DNA of 42,649 nucleotides from an uncultured Clostridia bacterium (GCA_947627455.1 CANQWC010000017.1:1-42649), one strand, 5' to 3'. Positions 6,568 through 14,620 are shown, counted from the stretch's first letter. The notes: generated by a model not told the origin, from the sequence alone. Made by a program: numbers and translations.

Positions 6568-6942
6568 ACTTATAGCCGCCCCTCCGAGGCGCTTCTGAAC
6601 GTCCTGCTGTTTATACCGCTCGGCGTCTTCCTGCCGATTCTTTGGGAAAAATTCCGCGCCCCTCTGCCGACGGTAATCTTCGGCTTTTGCGTGTCGCTTT
6701 TTGTCGAGGCGGCTCAGCTTTTCACCTTCAGGTTGAGCGATATCAACGACCTCATCACCAACACCGTCGGCGCGGCGATAGGCTTTCTTCTTGCGAGCAT
6801 CGCGACCAAAAAATTCGCTCGGCTTACGGTAAAAAATTCCGATGTCAAAGACTGCTTTGTGATTTTCGGCTCGGTCACGGCGATAATGTTCGCCCTCGCG
6901 CCGATAATAAAATATGTGATTTATAACGCCGTCGGCGAATGA
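6568..6942 (+). pseudogene. 5'-truncated VanZ-like protein remnant
   Basis: An open frame reads SRPSEALLNVLLFIPLGVFL, then VEAAQLFTFRLSDINDLITNTVGAAIGFLL, and ends at TGA 6942. This is the middle and C-terminal part of VanZ-family membrane proteins (NxLLFxPLG; ExxQ; R-x-DxxDLxxNTxG). The first membrane segment and NLIPF-type region are missing. A GGAGG at 6557-6561 is followed by no usable start codon; the first GTG is at 6691, inside the domain. It probably lost its 5' end by deletion next to mgtE. VanZ proteins are linked to low-level glycopeptide resistance, but this copy is unlikely to work. Confidence 0.6.
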
Positions 6943-6970
6943 CGGCGGGCCTTGAATGCGAGGTATAAAA

Positions 6971-7354
6971 ATGCTTATCAGTAAATTTTCAAGAGACGGA
7001 AAGAGCGGCTTTGCGGTCGGCTCAAACAGCCTCACCCCCGAAAAAATCGCGGCGGGGCTTGTGACGGCCGCTTCGGGGCTTTTGATCGCTGGGGTCGGCG
7101 GGCTTTTCGGCTCTCGCCAAAAAACGAGCAGGGCGGGCGCCTCGAAGGCGAAAAAGAAAAAGAAGAACCCGCTTTGGCTTGCGGCGCTGCCGCTTGTCTA
7201 TAAGGGCGCGAAGAACGCCGCGAAAAAGGCGAGCTTTGAAAAAATCGTCGCCGAAGTCACAAAGAAAAATCAGCCCGAACCCGAGCCCGAGGGCGTCGAG
7301 GTCATCGACGCTATCCCGATTCATTCCGAGGAAGAGGTCTATGACCACATCTGA
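6971..7354 (+). CDS. Hypothetical small basic membrane-associated protein
   Basis: A 127-residue protein. The ATG at 6971 is preferred because GAGG lies 8 nt upstream; an in-frame ATG at 6956 is the alternative. A glycine/alanine-rich hydrophobic stretch (about 25-46, IAAGLVTAASGLLIAGVGGLFG) is followed by a lysine-rich segment (KAKKKKKN), a second weakly hydrophobic stretch and an acidic tail with PEPEPE. It looks like a small membrane-associated protein with a cytoplasmic tail. No family recognised. Its end overlaps the GNAT gene by 14 nt, so the two are co-translated. Confidence 0.6.
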   Translation: MLISKFSRDGKSGFAVGSNSLTPEKIAAGLVTAASGLLIAGVGGLFGSRQKTSRAGASKAKKKKKNPLWLAALPLVYKGAKNAAKKASFEKIVAEVTKKNQPEPEPEGVEVIDAIPIHSEEEVYDHI

Positions 7355-7847
7355 GCTCGGCGGGTCGCTGAGGCCGATTCGGCGCGATGAGATACCCGAG
7401 TGCGTTCGGGTGATTCGCGAGAGCTTCATGACGGTGGCGCGCGAATTCGGGTATACAAAGGAAAAGTCGCCGCTTTTCACGGGGTATCTCATCTCGGAAG
7501 AGCGGCTTTACCGTCAGTTTGACGGCGAAAAACGCCCGATGCTCTGCTATGAGCTCGGCGGAAAGATTGTCGGCTATTATTCCCTCGCGATGCCGAAAAA
7601 CGGCGTCTGCGAGATAAATAACCTTGCGGTCCTGCCGAACTTCCGCCACCTCGGCATCGGCGGGCTTATGGTTCACGACGCGCTTGAAAGAATGAGGCAA
7701 GCGGGCTGTAAAGCGGCCTTTGTCGACATCGTCGAGGAGAACCTGCGGCTCCGCTCGTGGTATGAGCGCCTCGGCTTCAGATATGAAAAAACCGTCAGGC
7801 TCGACGGCTACGAATTCCTGAACGGCTATATGCTCAAAGAGATATGA
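7341..7847 (+). CDS. GNAT family N-acetyltransferase
   Basis: A 168-residue protein. The acetyl-CoA binding motif A is visible as NNLAVLPNFRHLGIGGLMVHDAL (about residues 93-115, R/QxxGxG/A form), followed by the motif B segment ENLRLRSWYERLGF. The substrate cannot be told. The ATG at 7341 lies inside the end of the preceding gene, after GAGGAAGAGG. The rho-independent hairpin at 7854-7885 ends the unit. Confidence 0.88.
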   Translation: MTTSELGGSLRPIRRDEIPECVRVIRESFMTVAREFGYTKEKSPLFTGYLISEERLYRQFDGEKRPMLCYELGGKIVGYYSLAMPKNGVCEINNLAVLPNFRHLGIGGLMVHDALERMRQAGCKAAFVDIVEENLRLRSWYERLGFRYEKTVRLDGYEFLNGYMLKEI

Positions 7848-7853
7848 TAGTTT

Positions 7854-7885
7854 GCCCCATCTTGCGGAAAGATGGGGCTTCGTTT
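7854..7885. terminator. Terminator between convergent genes
   Basis: GCCCCATCTT (7854-7863) pairs with AAGATGGGGC (7869-7878), 10 bp, then TTCGTTTATTT. It serves the GNAT gene and may also serve the minus-strand isomerase gene. Confidence 0.85.
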
Positions 7886-8690
7886 ATTTCAAATGCTTCT
7901 CCACAAGCTCCCTTACCCTTTCGAGGCTTTTGTTCAGCCCGTCGAGGTCGAGCGAGCCGTCGGCAAGAAAAGCGCTCGCCTCAACGGTGAAATCGCCCGA
8001 ATAGCCGACCTTTTTGAGGCCCTCGAAAACGGCGTCGAAGTCGACATCGCCCGCGCCGATATTCAGCGCGCGATAGCTCGACCAATCGCGATAGCCGCCG
8101 ATTCGGTCGTTGATGTGCATATGCCTCACCCGCCGCCAGAGGCCGATGTTCTCGGGCAGAAACGCCTTTTCGTTGTCGAAGTCGAACTGGGCCATCTTGG
8201 TGTCGTAGGTGAAATAAACCTCGGGCGAGGTCTTCAAAAGCCTATGCCAAAGCCCGAGGGCGCTGCCGCCGTTCGCGATGACGTTCTCGACCGTCGGCGT
8301 TACGCCGTATTTTTTCGCGATTTTCTCAAGCTCGGGGTATGCCGAAAAATTCGCGCTTATGTTTCTGTCCGACGTCGGCCCGTTCCAGAGGTGCATCACC
8401 AAAAGCCCTGCGCCGACGGTTTTCGCGGCCGAGCAGTTTTGCTCGAATTTTTCAAACGCTTCCGAGAATCTCTCCTCAGCCAAAAGCCCGCCGATCTGCT
8501 TCTCGCAGTGAAAAGTCGGGAACCTCAGCCCGAAATCGGCGATCTCGCGCTCTTTGCCGCGCCAGCCCTCATAGAACATCAGCTCAAAGCCGTCGCAGAA
8601 AATTTTCGGCGCAAGAGTTTTTATAAGCCGATGATCCCTGCCGTTTGCGCGGCCCACAAATGCGCCCGTCGACGCAAAAACCTCATTCAC
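7884..8690 (-). CDS. Sugar phosphate isomerase/epimerase family TIM-barrel protein
   Basis: A 268-residue protein of the xylose isomerase-like TIM-barrel (AP endonuclease 2) family. Metal-site residues typical of the family can be read: FELMFYEG early, LRFPTFHCEK, LLVMHLWN, PTVENV, YFTYDTKMAQFD, RHMHINDR and GDFTVEAS near the end, which fit the Glu-Asp-His-Glu metal ligands. Start GTG at 8690 has AGGAGGG 6 nt upstream. It lies 2 nt after birA on the same strand, so the two are one unit. The sugar substrate is unknown. Confidence 0.82.
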   Translation of the reverse strand: MNEVFASTGAFVGRANGRDHRLIKTLAPKIFCDGFELMFYEGWRGKEREIADFGLRFPTFHCEKQIGGLLAEERFSEAFEKFEQNCSAAKTVGAGLLVMHLWNGPTSDRNISANFSAYPELEKIAKKYGVTPTVENVIANGGSALGLWHRLLKTSPEVYFTYDTKMAQFDFDNEKAFLPENIGLWRRVRHMHINDRIGGYRDWSSYRALNIGAGDVDFDAVFEGLKKVGYSGDFTVEASAFLADGSLDLDGLNKSLERVRELVEKHLK

Positions 8691-8692
8691 CG

Positions 8693-9457
8693 TTATCCCT
8701 CCTGAATTTTAAGCGAGACCTCGCCGCAAAAAAGCGCGCGCTCGCCCGCGTCCGTCCTCACAATAAGCCGACAGTCGCCGTCGATACCGAGCGCCGTCGC
8801 AGGTGTCTCACGCCCGTTCTCGAGGACTAATATTTCCTTCCCGATAAGCACCGACCGCTCGCGATAGCTTTCGACAAAGCTCTTTTCCGCGGCCGCTTCG
8901 CCGACGCTGCCGAGGCGGGAAAGAATCTCACCGACAAGCCGCCCGCGAAGGCTCTCGTCGCGATTTTTAAAGACCGCCCCCGCCCGATTTTTTATCTCGT
9001 CGGGGAAGCCCCCCTCGGGCTCGAAGAGGTTCACGCCGATGCCGACGACAAAGCTTTCAAGCGCCGAGCCGCTGGGCGCGATCTTAGTTTCGGTCAATAT
9101 TCCGCAAATTTTCTTCCCCTCGAAAATTAAGTCGTTTACCCATTTTATGCCGATGTTTTTCACGCCAAGGCTCTCGATCGCCTCTGCAACGGCGACCGCC
9201 GCGGCGGGGGTGATGAGGCTCGCCGACGAAATCGGCAGCCTTTTTTTGAAGAGCGCCGAGAGGTAGAGCCCACCGTCGGGGCTGAAAAATTTCCGCCCGA
9301 GCCTGCCCTTTCCGCCCGTCTGGGTGTGGGCGACGGCGCAAAGCCTGTCGATGCTCTCCTCGCCCGAAAGCCCCTTGAGGTAGTCGTTGGTCGAGCTGAG
9401 CGACGAAAATTCCCTCACCAAAAACCCCGAGGCCGTGTATTCCCTTATCGGTTCCAT
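8693..9457 (-). CDS. birA: Biotin--[acetyl-CoA-carboxylase] ligase (BirA without HTH)
   Basis: A 254-residue class I biotin protein ligase: SSTNDYLK near residue 24, AHTQTGGKGRLGRKFFSPDGGLYLSALF (GRGRxGRxW-like biotinyl-AMP loop with Gly-Lys-Gly), IKWVNDL with the catalytic Lys region, KICGILTE, VVGIGVNL. The C-terminal SH3-like domain follows. There is no N-terminal winged helix, so it cannot itself repress biotin genes. It attaches biotin to carboxylase carrier proteins. ATG at 9457 with AAGGA 9 nt upstream is chosen over ATG 9484, which has no binding site. Confidence 0.93.
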   Translation of the reverse strand: MEPIREYTASGFLVREFSSLSSTNDYLKGLSGEESIDRLCAVAHTQTGGKGRLGRKFFSPDGGLYLSALFKKRLPISSASLITPAAAVAVAEAIESLGVKNIGIKWVNDLIFEGKKICGILTETKIAPSGSALESFVVGIGVNLFEPEGGFPDEIKNRAGAVFKNRDESLRGRLVGEILSRLGSVGEAAAEKSFVESYRERSVLIGKEILVLENGRETPATALGIDGDCRLIVRTDAGERALFCGEVSLKIQEG

Positions 9458-9494
9458 GTCTGAAAATCCTTTACTGTCTGTCATATCATCGCGA

Positions 9495-9540
9495 AATATT
9501 ACAATTTGTTCGGCTAAATTGCTCTATATTTTGTAATATT
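9495..9540. promoter_or_regulatory. Inverted repeat AATATTACAA / TTGTAATATT upstream of birA
   Basis: AATATTACAA (9495-9504) and its exact reverse complement (9531-9540) are 26 nt apart in the AT-rich region before birA. The same 10-mer pair occurs at 31372-31435 before an XRE regulator, which suggests a shared operator. Confidence 0.55.
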
Positions 9541-9570
9541 ATAATTAAATTATACTCTATGTAAATCAAA

Positions 9571-10725
9571 CTACCCCTCAACGGTTATCCTCGGGACGCG
9601 CGGGCTTATCCCGCAGACTATCTCATAGCCGATAGTCCCGATGAGCTCGGCGAGGCTGTCGGCGGTGATGATCTCATCGCCGTCGGTGCCGAAGAGGGTG
9701 ACGACATCGCCGACCGCGACCCCCTCAATATCGGTCACGTCGATCATGAGCTGGTCCATGCATACCCGCCCGATGATCGGCGCGTGCTTTCCGCGAACGA
9801 GCACCTCGGCCTTGCCCGAGAGCAGACGCGGATAGCCGTCGGCATAGCCGATGGTCACGACGGCGACCGAAGTCTCGCGCTTGGTGGTGAATGTCCGACC
9901 GTAGCTTACGTCAATTCCCGCCTCAACTTTTTTTATCTGCGAGACCGCCGATTTGAGCTCCATGACGGGCTCAAGCGAAACGGGCAGGGGCAGCGCCGAG
10001 TTGGGCGAAAGGCCGTAGAGCATTATGCCGACCCGTGCAAGGTCGCCCCGAGCGTTGGGGTGATAGGCCGCGCCCGCCGAGTTGAGAAAGTGAAAATGTC
10101 CGACGATCACCATGCGGCGGTTGAGCTCGCGCTTAAGCTCGGCAAGCTTTTCGATTTGAGCCTCGGTGTATTCGATATCGCTCTCGGCGTCGCTGTCCGC
10201 GACGGAGAGATGCGTGAAAAGCCCCTCGACCGAAAGCGACGGAAGCTTCACGATTTTTTCGATGCTGTCGGCGATCTCCGAAATCTCGCCCCGAAGCCCG
10301 ATTCGGGTCATGCCCGTGTCGGCCGCGATGTGGCACCTGACCTTTTCGCCGACGGGGCACTCTCGCGAGAGGGCGGCGGCGTGGTCGAAATCGGTGACGG
10401 CTTGGATTATGTCGTACTCGACCAGCTCAGGGGCGTTTTTCGGCGGGGTATAGCCGAGAATTAGTATCTCGCCCGCAACGCCGAGCTCGCGAAGCTCAAT
10501 AGCCTCAACGAGGTTTGAGACCGCGAACCAATCCGCGCCGCAGTCGTTTTCAAGGCAGGGGAGAATGTTCCCGATGCCGTGGCCGTAGCCGTTCGCCTTG
10601 ACGACGAACATCATCTCGACCCCTTCGGGGAGAAGGGCCCTGCACTTTTCGGCGTTTCTTTTAAGCCTGTCGGTATGTATTTCCGCCCATGCCCGTCTGA
10701 GGGATTCCTTTTTGAAGTTTTGCAT
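9571..10725 (-). CDS. alr: Alanine racemase
   Basis: A 384-residue enzyme of normal length that converts L-alanine to D-alanine for peptidoglycan. The PLP lysine is K43 in VVKANGYGHG. RIGLRG, VGHFHFLNSAG, RVGIMLYGLSP and VCMDQLMIDVTD are the family motifs, the last with the catalytic domain Cys-Met-Asp near the active-site tyrosine domain. The start at 10725 is set by GGAGG 8 nt upstream; an upstream extension to 10938 runs across the divergent promoter and is rejected. It lies upstream of birA on the same strand, with the inverted-repeat region between. Confidence 0.95.
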   Translation of the reverse strand: MQNFKKESLRRAWAEIHTDRLKRNAEKCRALLPEGVEMMFVVKANGYGHGIGNILPCLENDCGADWFAVSNLVEAIELRELGVAGEILILGYTPPKNAPELVEYDIIQAVTDFDHAAALSRECPVGEKVRCHIAADTGMTRIGLRGEISEIADSIEKIVKLPSLSVEGLFTHLSVADSDAESDIEYTEAQIEKLAELKRELNRRMVIVGHFHFLNSAGAAYHPNARGDLARVGIMLYGLSPNSALPLPVSLEPVMELKSAVSQIKKVEAGIDVSYGRTFTTKRETSVAVVTIGYADGYPRLLSGKAEVLVRGKHAPIIGRVCMDQLMIDVTDIEGVAVGDVVTLFGTDGDEIITADSLAELIGTIGYEIVCGISPRVPRITVEG

Positions 10726-10773
10726 GTATCTGCCTCCGAAAATATGAAAATTCAGTAACATCGGCGCAGGGGC

Positions 10774-10802
10774 TTGAAAAAGCGCGCCGAATGTGATAAA
10801 AT
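10774..10802 (+). promoter_or_regulatory. Promoter of the SLOG-family gene
   Basis: TTGAAA (10774-10779), 17 nt, TAAAAT (10797-10802), about 36 nt before the start codon. Confidence 0.7.
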
Positions 10803-10837
10803 CAATAGGATAACAAATCTGAAAGGCGGTGAGGTTC

Positions 10838-11404
10838 TTGGCGGAAAATATCATCACCCGCGAAGAATTCTCGGTCGACCGCTCGCGAACCGCCTGTTTT
10901 ACGGGGCATCGGCCCGAAAAGTTTCCGTTCGACTGCAAGAACCCGCGATATCTCGAAGCCTTTAAGCAGGAGCTCAGAAGGCAGATCGGCGAGGCGCTTT
11001 TAAAGGGCTATAACACCTTTTTATGCGGAATGCAGCGCGGCACCGACATCTGGGCGGGGGCGGAGATCCTGCGCCTTAAGAGAGAGCTCGGCGAGATAAG
11101 GCTTTTTTGCATATCGCCCTTTGCGAGTGAAATCCGCTCGCGATACGGAAGCGACAGGGCGGACTATTTGGCGCTGAAAACGGGCTGCAACGGCTTTCTG
11201 GCCCTTGAAAGAAGCTTCACGCAGAACAGCTATCGCGCAAGAAACGAATTCTTGGTCGACCACTCGTCGTATATAATCGGGGCGATCGCCGACAGAAAAA
11301 GCGGCACGGGCCAGACCCTTGCATATGCCGAAAAAGCGGGCCTTGAAGCCGCCGAGATCGACCTCAACGAATTTTCAGAAAAGCTTGCCGAGATGTTCGG
11401 CTGA
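10838..11404 (+). CDS. SLOG family protein (DUF1273/YpsA-like)
   Basis: A 188-residue protein with a Rossmann-like SLOG fold: CFTGHRPEKFPFD near the N-terminus and FLCGMQRGTDIWAGAEILRLKRE, the glycine-rich nucleotide-site loop, near residue 65. Members of this family bind nucleotide-like ligands; the physiological role is not established, though the B. subtilis relative YpsA affects cell division. Start TTG 10838 fits GAAAGGCGG 9 nt upstream; GTG at 10829 (three residues longer) is the alternative. Confidence 0.8.
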   Translation: MAENIITREEFSVDRSRTACFTGHRPEKFPFDCKNPRYLEAFKQELRRQIGEALLKGYNTFLCGMQRGTDIWAGAEILRLKRELGEIRLFCISPFASEIRSRYGSDRADYLALKTGCNGFLALERSFTQNSYRARNEFLVDHSSYIIGAIADRKSGTGQTLAYAEKAGLEAAEIDLNEFSEKLAEMFG

Positions 11405-11481
11405 GTATATTGTACACCCTGCGCAGAAAAATTGCAATCATATTTTGAACATTATCCGCCCTCGGAAAGGATTGATAATAA

Positions 11482-12444
11482 ATGTCTGTTAAACGCCGCA
11501 GCCAGACCCCTGTTCTTATAGTATATGTCGTCACGATGCTGATAAGCCTTGTTGTGTTCGGCGCAGTGGCCCTTACTCTTCTTGATGTTTTCGTGACTCA
11601 GCCCCGCCTCGCGAGGCAGGCGTCGGCAGACGCGGGAAACACATCTGACGAGGTTGTGGCCGAAACGACCGACGATTATTCCTCGGCGAGGGAGACTATA
11701 CTTTTTGTCGGCGCCGACGGCGATACAATCAACGGCATCGCGCTTATAAGGGTCATTCCTGACCAGCTGGCGGTCAAAATCGTGCCCGTGTCGCCGTATA
11801 CATATACCTCGGTCAGCGGCGCTGAGGGCACTGTTGCAGAGCTCAACTCGATCGGCGGGTTCACTTATCTCAAATCCGCTGTCGAAACGGCGTTCGGCGT
11901 GACCTGCGACAAATACATCAAGATAAACAACGACGGCTGGCGAAGCTTTGTCGAATATCTCGGCGGAACCTCGGACTACTACTTCCCCGAGGACCTCTAC
12001 TATAAAAACGAGGCGAACGACGAGATCACAAGCTTTTCTCAGGGCATGGCCACCCGAACCCTCTACGGCGACGACATCAGAAGAATAATGACCTATCCGC
12101 TCTATTCAAGCGGCAGCGAGATGAAGGTACAGGTCGTCGGCGAGCTCTCGACCGCGCTGATAAACTCGGCCTGCACCTATAACCGCAGCAGTGTCGTCTC
12201 GAATATCCAAAACATCTTCAACGCGGTGTTCAACAACTCCGACACCGACGTCACCGCGAAGGGCTTTGCCGAGGTGCGCCCCGCCTATGAGTATCTCATT
12301 TCAAATTCAACCGCCCCCGCGACCTATCGAATCCCTACAGGCACATGGGACGGCAGAGGCTATTTTATTCCCGACGAAGCGTTCAAAGCCGAGCTTCTGA
12401 CCTACTTCGGAATGGCGGAGGAGGAGACGACGCTGATAAATTAA
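11482..12444 (+). CDS. LytR-CpsA-Psr (LCP)-like extracytoplasmic protein, degenerate active site
   Basis: A 320-residue protein with one N-terminal membrane segment (about 11-36) and an outside domain. The LCP pattern is recognisable: ILFVGADGDTINGIALIRVIPDQLAVKIVPV, a LNSIGG...LKSAVETAFGVTCDKYIKINNDGWRSFVEYLGG block and ALINS later on. LCP enzymes transfer teichoic acids or polysaccharides to peptidoglycan. Here the canonical SIPRDT segment reads VPVSPYT, and the later Arg-rich RxR...RQ segment is also absent, so phosphotransfer is doubtful. Start has GAAAGGA upstream. It stands alone before a terminator. Confidence 0.7.
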   Translation: MSVKRRSQTPVLIVYVVTMLISLVVFGAVALTLLDVFVTQPRLARQASADAGNTSDEVVAETTDDYSSARETILFVGADGDTINGIALIRVIPDQLAVKIVPVSPYTYTSVSGAEGTVAELNSIGGFTYLKSAVETAFGVTCDKYIKINNDGWRSFVEYLGGTSDYYFPEDLYYKNEANDEITSFSQGMATRTLYGDDIRRIMTYPLYSSGSEMKVQVVGELSTALINSACTYNRSSVVSNIQNIFNAVFNNSDTDVTAKGFAEVRPAYEYLISNSTAPATYRIPTGTWDGRGYFIPDEAFKAELLTYFGMAEEETTLIN

Positions 12445-12458
12445 ACCTGCCCGCACAG

Positions 12459-12484
12459 CCCCGCCCTCGGGCGGGGATTTTTAT
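12459..12484. terminator. Terminator between convergent genes
   Basis: CCCCGCC (12459-12465) pairs with GGCGGGG (12470-12476), followed by ATTTTTATT. The T tract overlaps the stop codon of the phosphatase gene on the other strand. Confidence 0.85.
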
Positions 12485-13101
12485 TCCTTTTCATACGGCA
12501 GCCCCCCTAACACCTCGAACGCGCCCGACTGCTGCCACATCTGCGCGGTGACGAGCACCGTGAAGCCTTCGCCGAAGTCGCAGGCATAGTCGTTGGGCGA
12601 ATACTTCGGAAGCCCGAAGCAGGACATCATATTCATGATTATTCCCCCGTGGGTCACGGCGGCGGCCGATTCATAGCCGTTTTTCATCATGTCCGAGATC
12701 ATGAAGTCGAGGCCCTCATAGCACCGCTGAACGACGTGACGAAGGCTCTCTCCGTTTGGCGGAGGGTTGTCGAGGCCGCCCTTGATGAATTCCTTATACT
12801 CGGGCAGGTCTTTTATTTCGAGGAGCTTTTTGCCCTCAAAATCGCCGAAATTCATCTCTCTGAGCTCGGGCAGGACCCGCGCATAGCCCTCGGGGTATAA
12901 AAACGCCGCGGTCGCGATGCACCTTTTGAGCGGGCTTACATAAACCTTGTCGACGGGCGGATATACAAATTCCGACGCTTTGGCCATCAGCTCGCGCCGC
13001 CCCCTCGCCGAAACGGGCGATTCGCTTATTCCGACATATCTTCCCTCTTCGTTTGCCTCGCACATCGCGTGCCTGATAAAGTGTATTCTGTAACCCTTCA
13101 T
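12481..13101 (-). CDS. Histidine phosphatase family protein
   Basis: A 206-residue protein of the phosphoglycerate mutase-like superfamily. The phospho-accepting RHA motif is IHFIRHAMCEAN (His at residue 11). SPLKRCIATAAF carries the second Arg, ELREMNFGDFEGKK the conserved Glu, and AAVTHGG the second catalytic His. It probably removes phosphate from a small molecule; CobC-type and PhoE-type relatives look alike. Start ATG 13101 with GGAGG 9 nt upstream. Confidence 0.88.
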   Translation of the reverse strand: MKGYRIHFIRHAMCEANEEGRYVGISESPVSARGRRELMAKASEFVYPPVDKVYVSPLKRCIATAAFLYPEGYARVLPELREMNFGDFEGKKLLEIKDLPEYKEFIKGGLDNPPPNGESLRHVVQRCYEGLDFMISDMMKNGYESAAAVTHGGIIMNMMSCFGLPKYSPNDYACDFGEGFTVLVTAQMWQQSGAFEVLGGLPYEKE

Positions 13102-13161
13102 TTTTAACGACCTCCGTTTTGTTGGCGGATTTCTACAAAAAACCCGATAAAATTTTATTTA

Positions 13162-13199
13162 TTTTACTGTTTTACAAACTGTAAAATCAGGTGTATAAT
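13162..13199 (+). promoter_or_regulatory. Promoter with overlapping 25-bp palindromic operator
   Basis: TTTACA (13171-13176), 17 nt, TATAAT (13194-13199). An imperfect palindrome TTTTAC-x-GTTT...AAAC-x-GTAAAA spans 13162-13186 and covers the -35 box. Control by the XRE protein encoded just downstream is likely but inferred. Confidence 0.65.
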
Positions 13200-13265
13200 A
13201 TTCATAGCGTCGATGCGTTGCTTCAACGCTTTAATTGTGCACAAATCCGGTAGGGGTGACAACAG

Positions 13266-13970
13266 GTGAGCAAAGATTTCGCAAGGATCATGACATTATT
13301 GAGAAAGGAACGCAAGCTTTCGCAAAAAAAGGCGGCTGAGGACCTCGGGGTTTCCCAAGGGCTTTTATCTCACTATGAAAAGGGCAAGCGCGAATGCGGC
13401 CTTGATTTTCTTATCCGCGCCGCCGACTACTATAACGTAAGCTGCGACTATCTTCTCGGCCGCTCTCCCGAACCCCAAGGGCAGACCATTTCGGTCGACG
13501 ACATTCCCGAGGACGACCCCGACCGCCGCGACAAGGTCACGCCGAGCTCGGTGATGATCGCCTTCAACAAAAAGCTTATAAACAACTCGATGGGCGTGTT
13601 CTTCTCGTTGCTGTCAAGGTGCGGCTCGGCAACAATGATAAAAGAGGCGTCGGGCTATCTGATGCTCGCGGTATACAAGATGTTCCGCTACATCTACTCC
13701 TCTAACCCGAAGAACGACCAGAACTTCTTCATGATCGACAGATCGGTTGCCGCGATGAGCACCAACGCTGCGATGAACCTCTGCGAAGCAAGGATCTCGG
13801 CCTCATCTTCGGGCGAGGCGGTCGACGGCGGCGACGCGGTAACGGGCACCGACGATCTTCGTATCGACACGCAGAGCCTTGCCGAGGAATATCCGAGGTA
13901 TTATTCCTCGATGGTGAACCTCATCAAAAACAGCGAATCGCGGATCAAAGAGCTGACCCCCGAAAAGTAG
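13266..13970 (+). CDS. XRE family transcriptional regulator with unknown C-terminal domain
   Basis: A 234-residue protein. Residues about 8-65 form an HTH_3 domain (LRKERKLSQKKAAEDLGVSQGLLSHYEKGKRECGLDFLIRAADYYNVSCDYLLGR). The C-terminal 160 residues are mostly helical, with no recognised sensor domain. GTG start at 13266 has AGGGGTG 7 nt upstream. It is probably self-controlled through the palindrome over its promoter. It stands alone, between the phosphatase gene and a terminator, so its targets are unknown. Confidence 0.85.
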   Translation: MSKDFARIMTLLRKERKLSQKKAAEDLGVSQGLLSHYEKGKRECGLDFLIRAADYYNVSCDYLLGRSPEPQGQTISVDDIPEDDPDRRDKVTPSSVMIAFNKKLINNSMGVFFSLLSRCGSATMIKEASGYLMLAVYKMFRYIYSSNPKNDQNFFMIDRSVAAMSTNAAMNLCEARISASSSGEAVDGGDAVTGTDDLRIDTQSLAEEYPRYYSSMVNLIKNSESRIKELTPEK

Positions 13971-14027
13971 TATACCATACTCCGCATATTTTTTCAACAG
14001 GTTTCAACGCTCCTTTATAATAGTATA

Positions 14028-14059
14028 CCCGCTCCGATTTTTCGGGGCGGGCGTTTTTT
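14028..14059 (+). terminator. Terminator after the XRE gene
   Basis: CCCGCTCCGA (14028-14037) pairs with TCGGGGCGGG (14042-14051) with one G-T pair, followed by CGTTTTTT. Confidence 0.88.
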
Positions 14060-14083
14060 CCTTAGATTTCTTTGAAAATTGTG

Positions 14084-14112
14084 TTGCAAAATCTGAAGCT
14101 TTGTGATACAAT
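14084..14112 (+). promoter_or_regulatory. Promoter of the NUDIX gene
   Basis: TTGCAA (14084-14089), 17 nt, TACAAT (14107-14112). Confidence 0.75.
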
Positions 14113-14164
14113 ATAAAGGAATATTGAATTATGCCGCTATGTCGGCAGGAAAGGCAAAGTCAAA

Positions 14165-14569
14165 ATGCTGCACGAAAAATCATGCGGTGCAATCGTATAC
14201 CGTAAGTTTCACGGCAATACCGAAATACTTCTGATCAAGCACATCAACAGCGGGCACTGGTCATTCCCCAAAGGCCACGTTGAAGCGGGTGAGACCGAAG
14301 TCCAGACGGCTCACCGTGAGATTCTTGAGGAGACGGGGATCGACGTCATCATTGATTCAAGCTTCCGCGAGACCGTCTCATATTCCCCGAAGAGGGGGAC
14401 CCAGAAGGTGGTAGTCTATTTCCTCGCGAAGGCAAAGAACACCGATTACGTCCCGCAGGAAGAGGAGATCGCCGATATCCGCTGGATCGAGATCGACAGG
14501 GCGCACACGGTGCTGACTTACGAGAACGACAAGAGCATCGTCAACAAGGCAAGGGCCGTTATCGCCTGA
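14165..14569 (+). CDS. NUDIX hydrolase, Ap4A hydrolase/MutT-like
   Basis: A 134-residue single-domain enzyme. The Nudix box reads GHVEAGETEVQTAHREILEETGI (about residues 37-59), the complete GX5EX7REUXEEXGU pattern, preceded by SCGAIVYRK and HWSFPKGHVE, a form typical of diadenosine tetraphosphate hydrolase-like members. It would cleave nucleoside diphosphates linked to another group, a housecleaning role. It has its own promoter and terminator. Confidence 0.9.
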   Translation: MLHEKSCGAIVYRKFHGNTEILLIKHINSGHWSFPKGHVEAGETEVQTAHREILEETGIDVIIDSSFRETVSYSPKRGTQKVVVYFLAKAKNTDYVPQEEEIADIRWIEIDRAHTVLTYENDKSIVNKARAVIA

Positions 14570-14574
14570 GAGCA

Positions 14575-14620
14575 AAAAAGGCAGAAGTCAGAAGAATCTG
14601 TTTCGGCCTTTTTATCTTTT
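14575..14620. terminator. Bidirectional terminator, NUDIX / spoVG
   Basis: AAAAAGGC (14575-14582) pairs with GCCTTTTT (14606-14613), with an AGAA/TTTC continuation, then ATCTTTTTT. It separates two convergent genes. Confidence 0.75.

Noticed and set aside
5505-6569. Long open frame antisense to mgtE (about 354 codons)
   Set aside because: A GC-rich codon pattern leaves the complementary frame open. The predicted protein is highly basic and charged with no motifs, while the plus-strand MgtE is unmistakable.
10726-10938. 71-residue N-terminal extension of alanine racemase
   Set aside because: It would cross the divergent promoter region, and the ATG at 10725 has a good GGAGG site and the normal family start.
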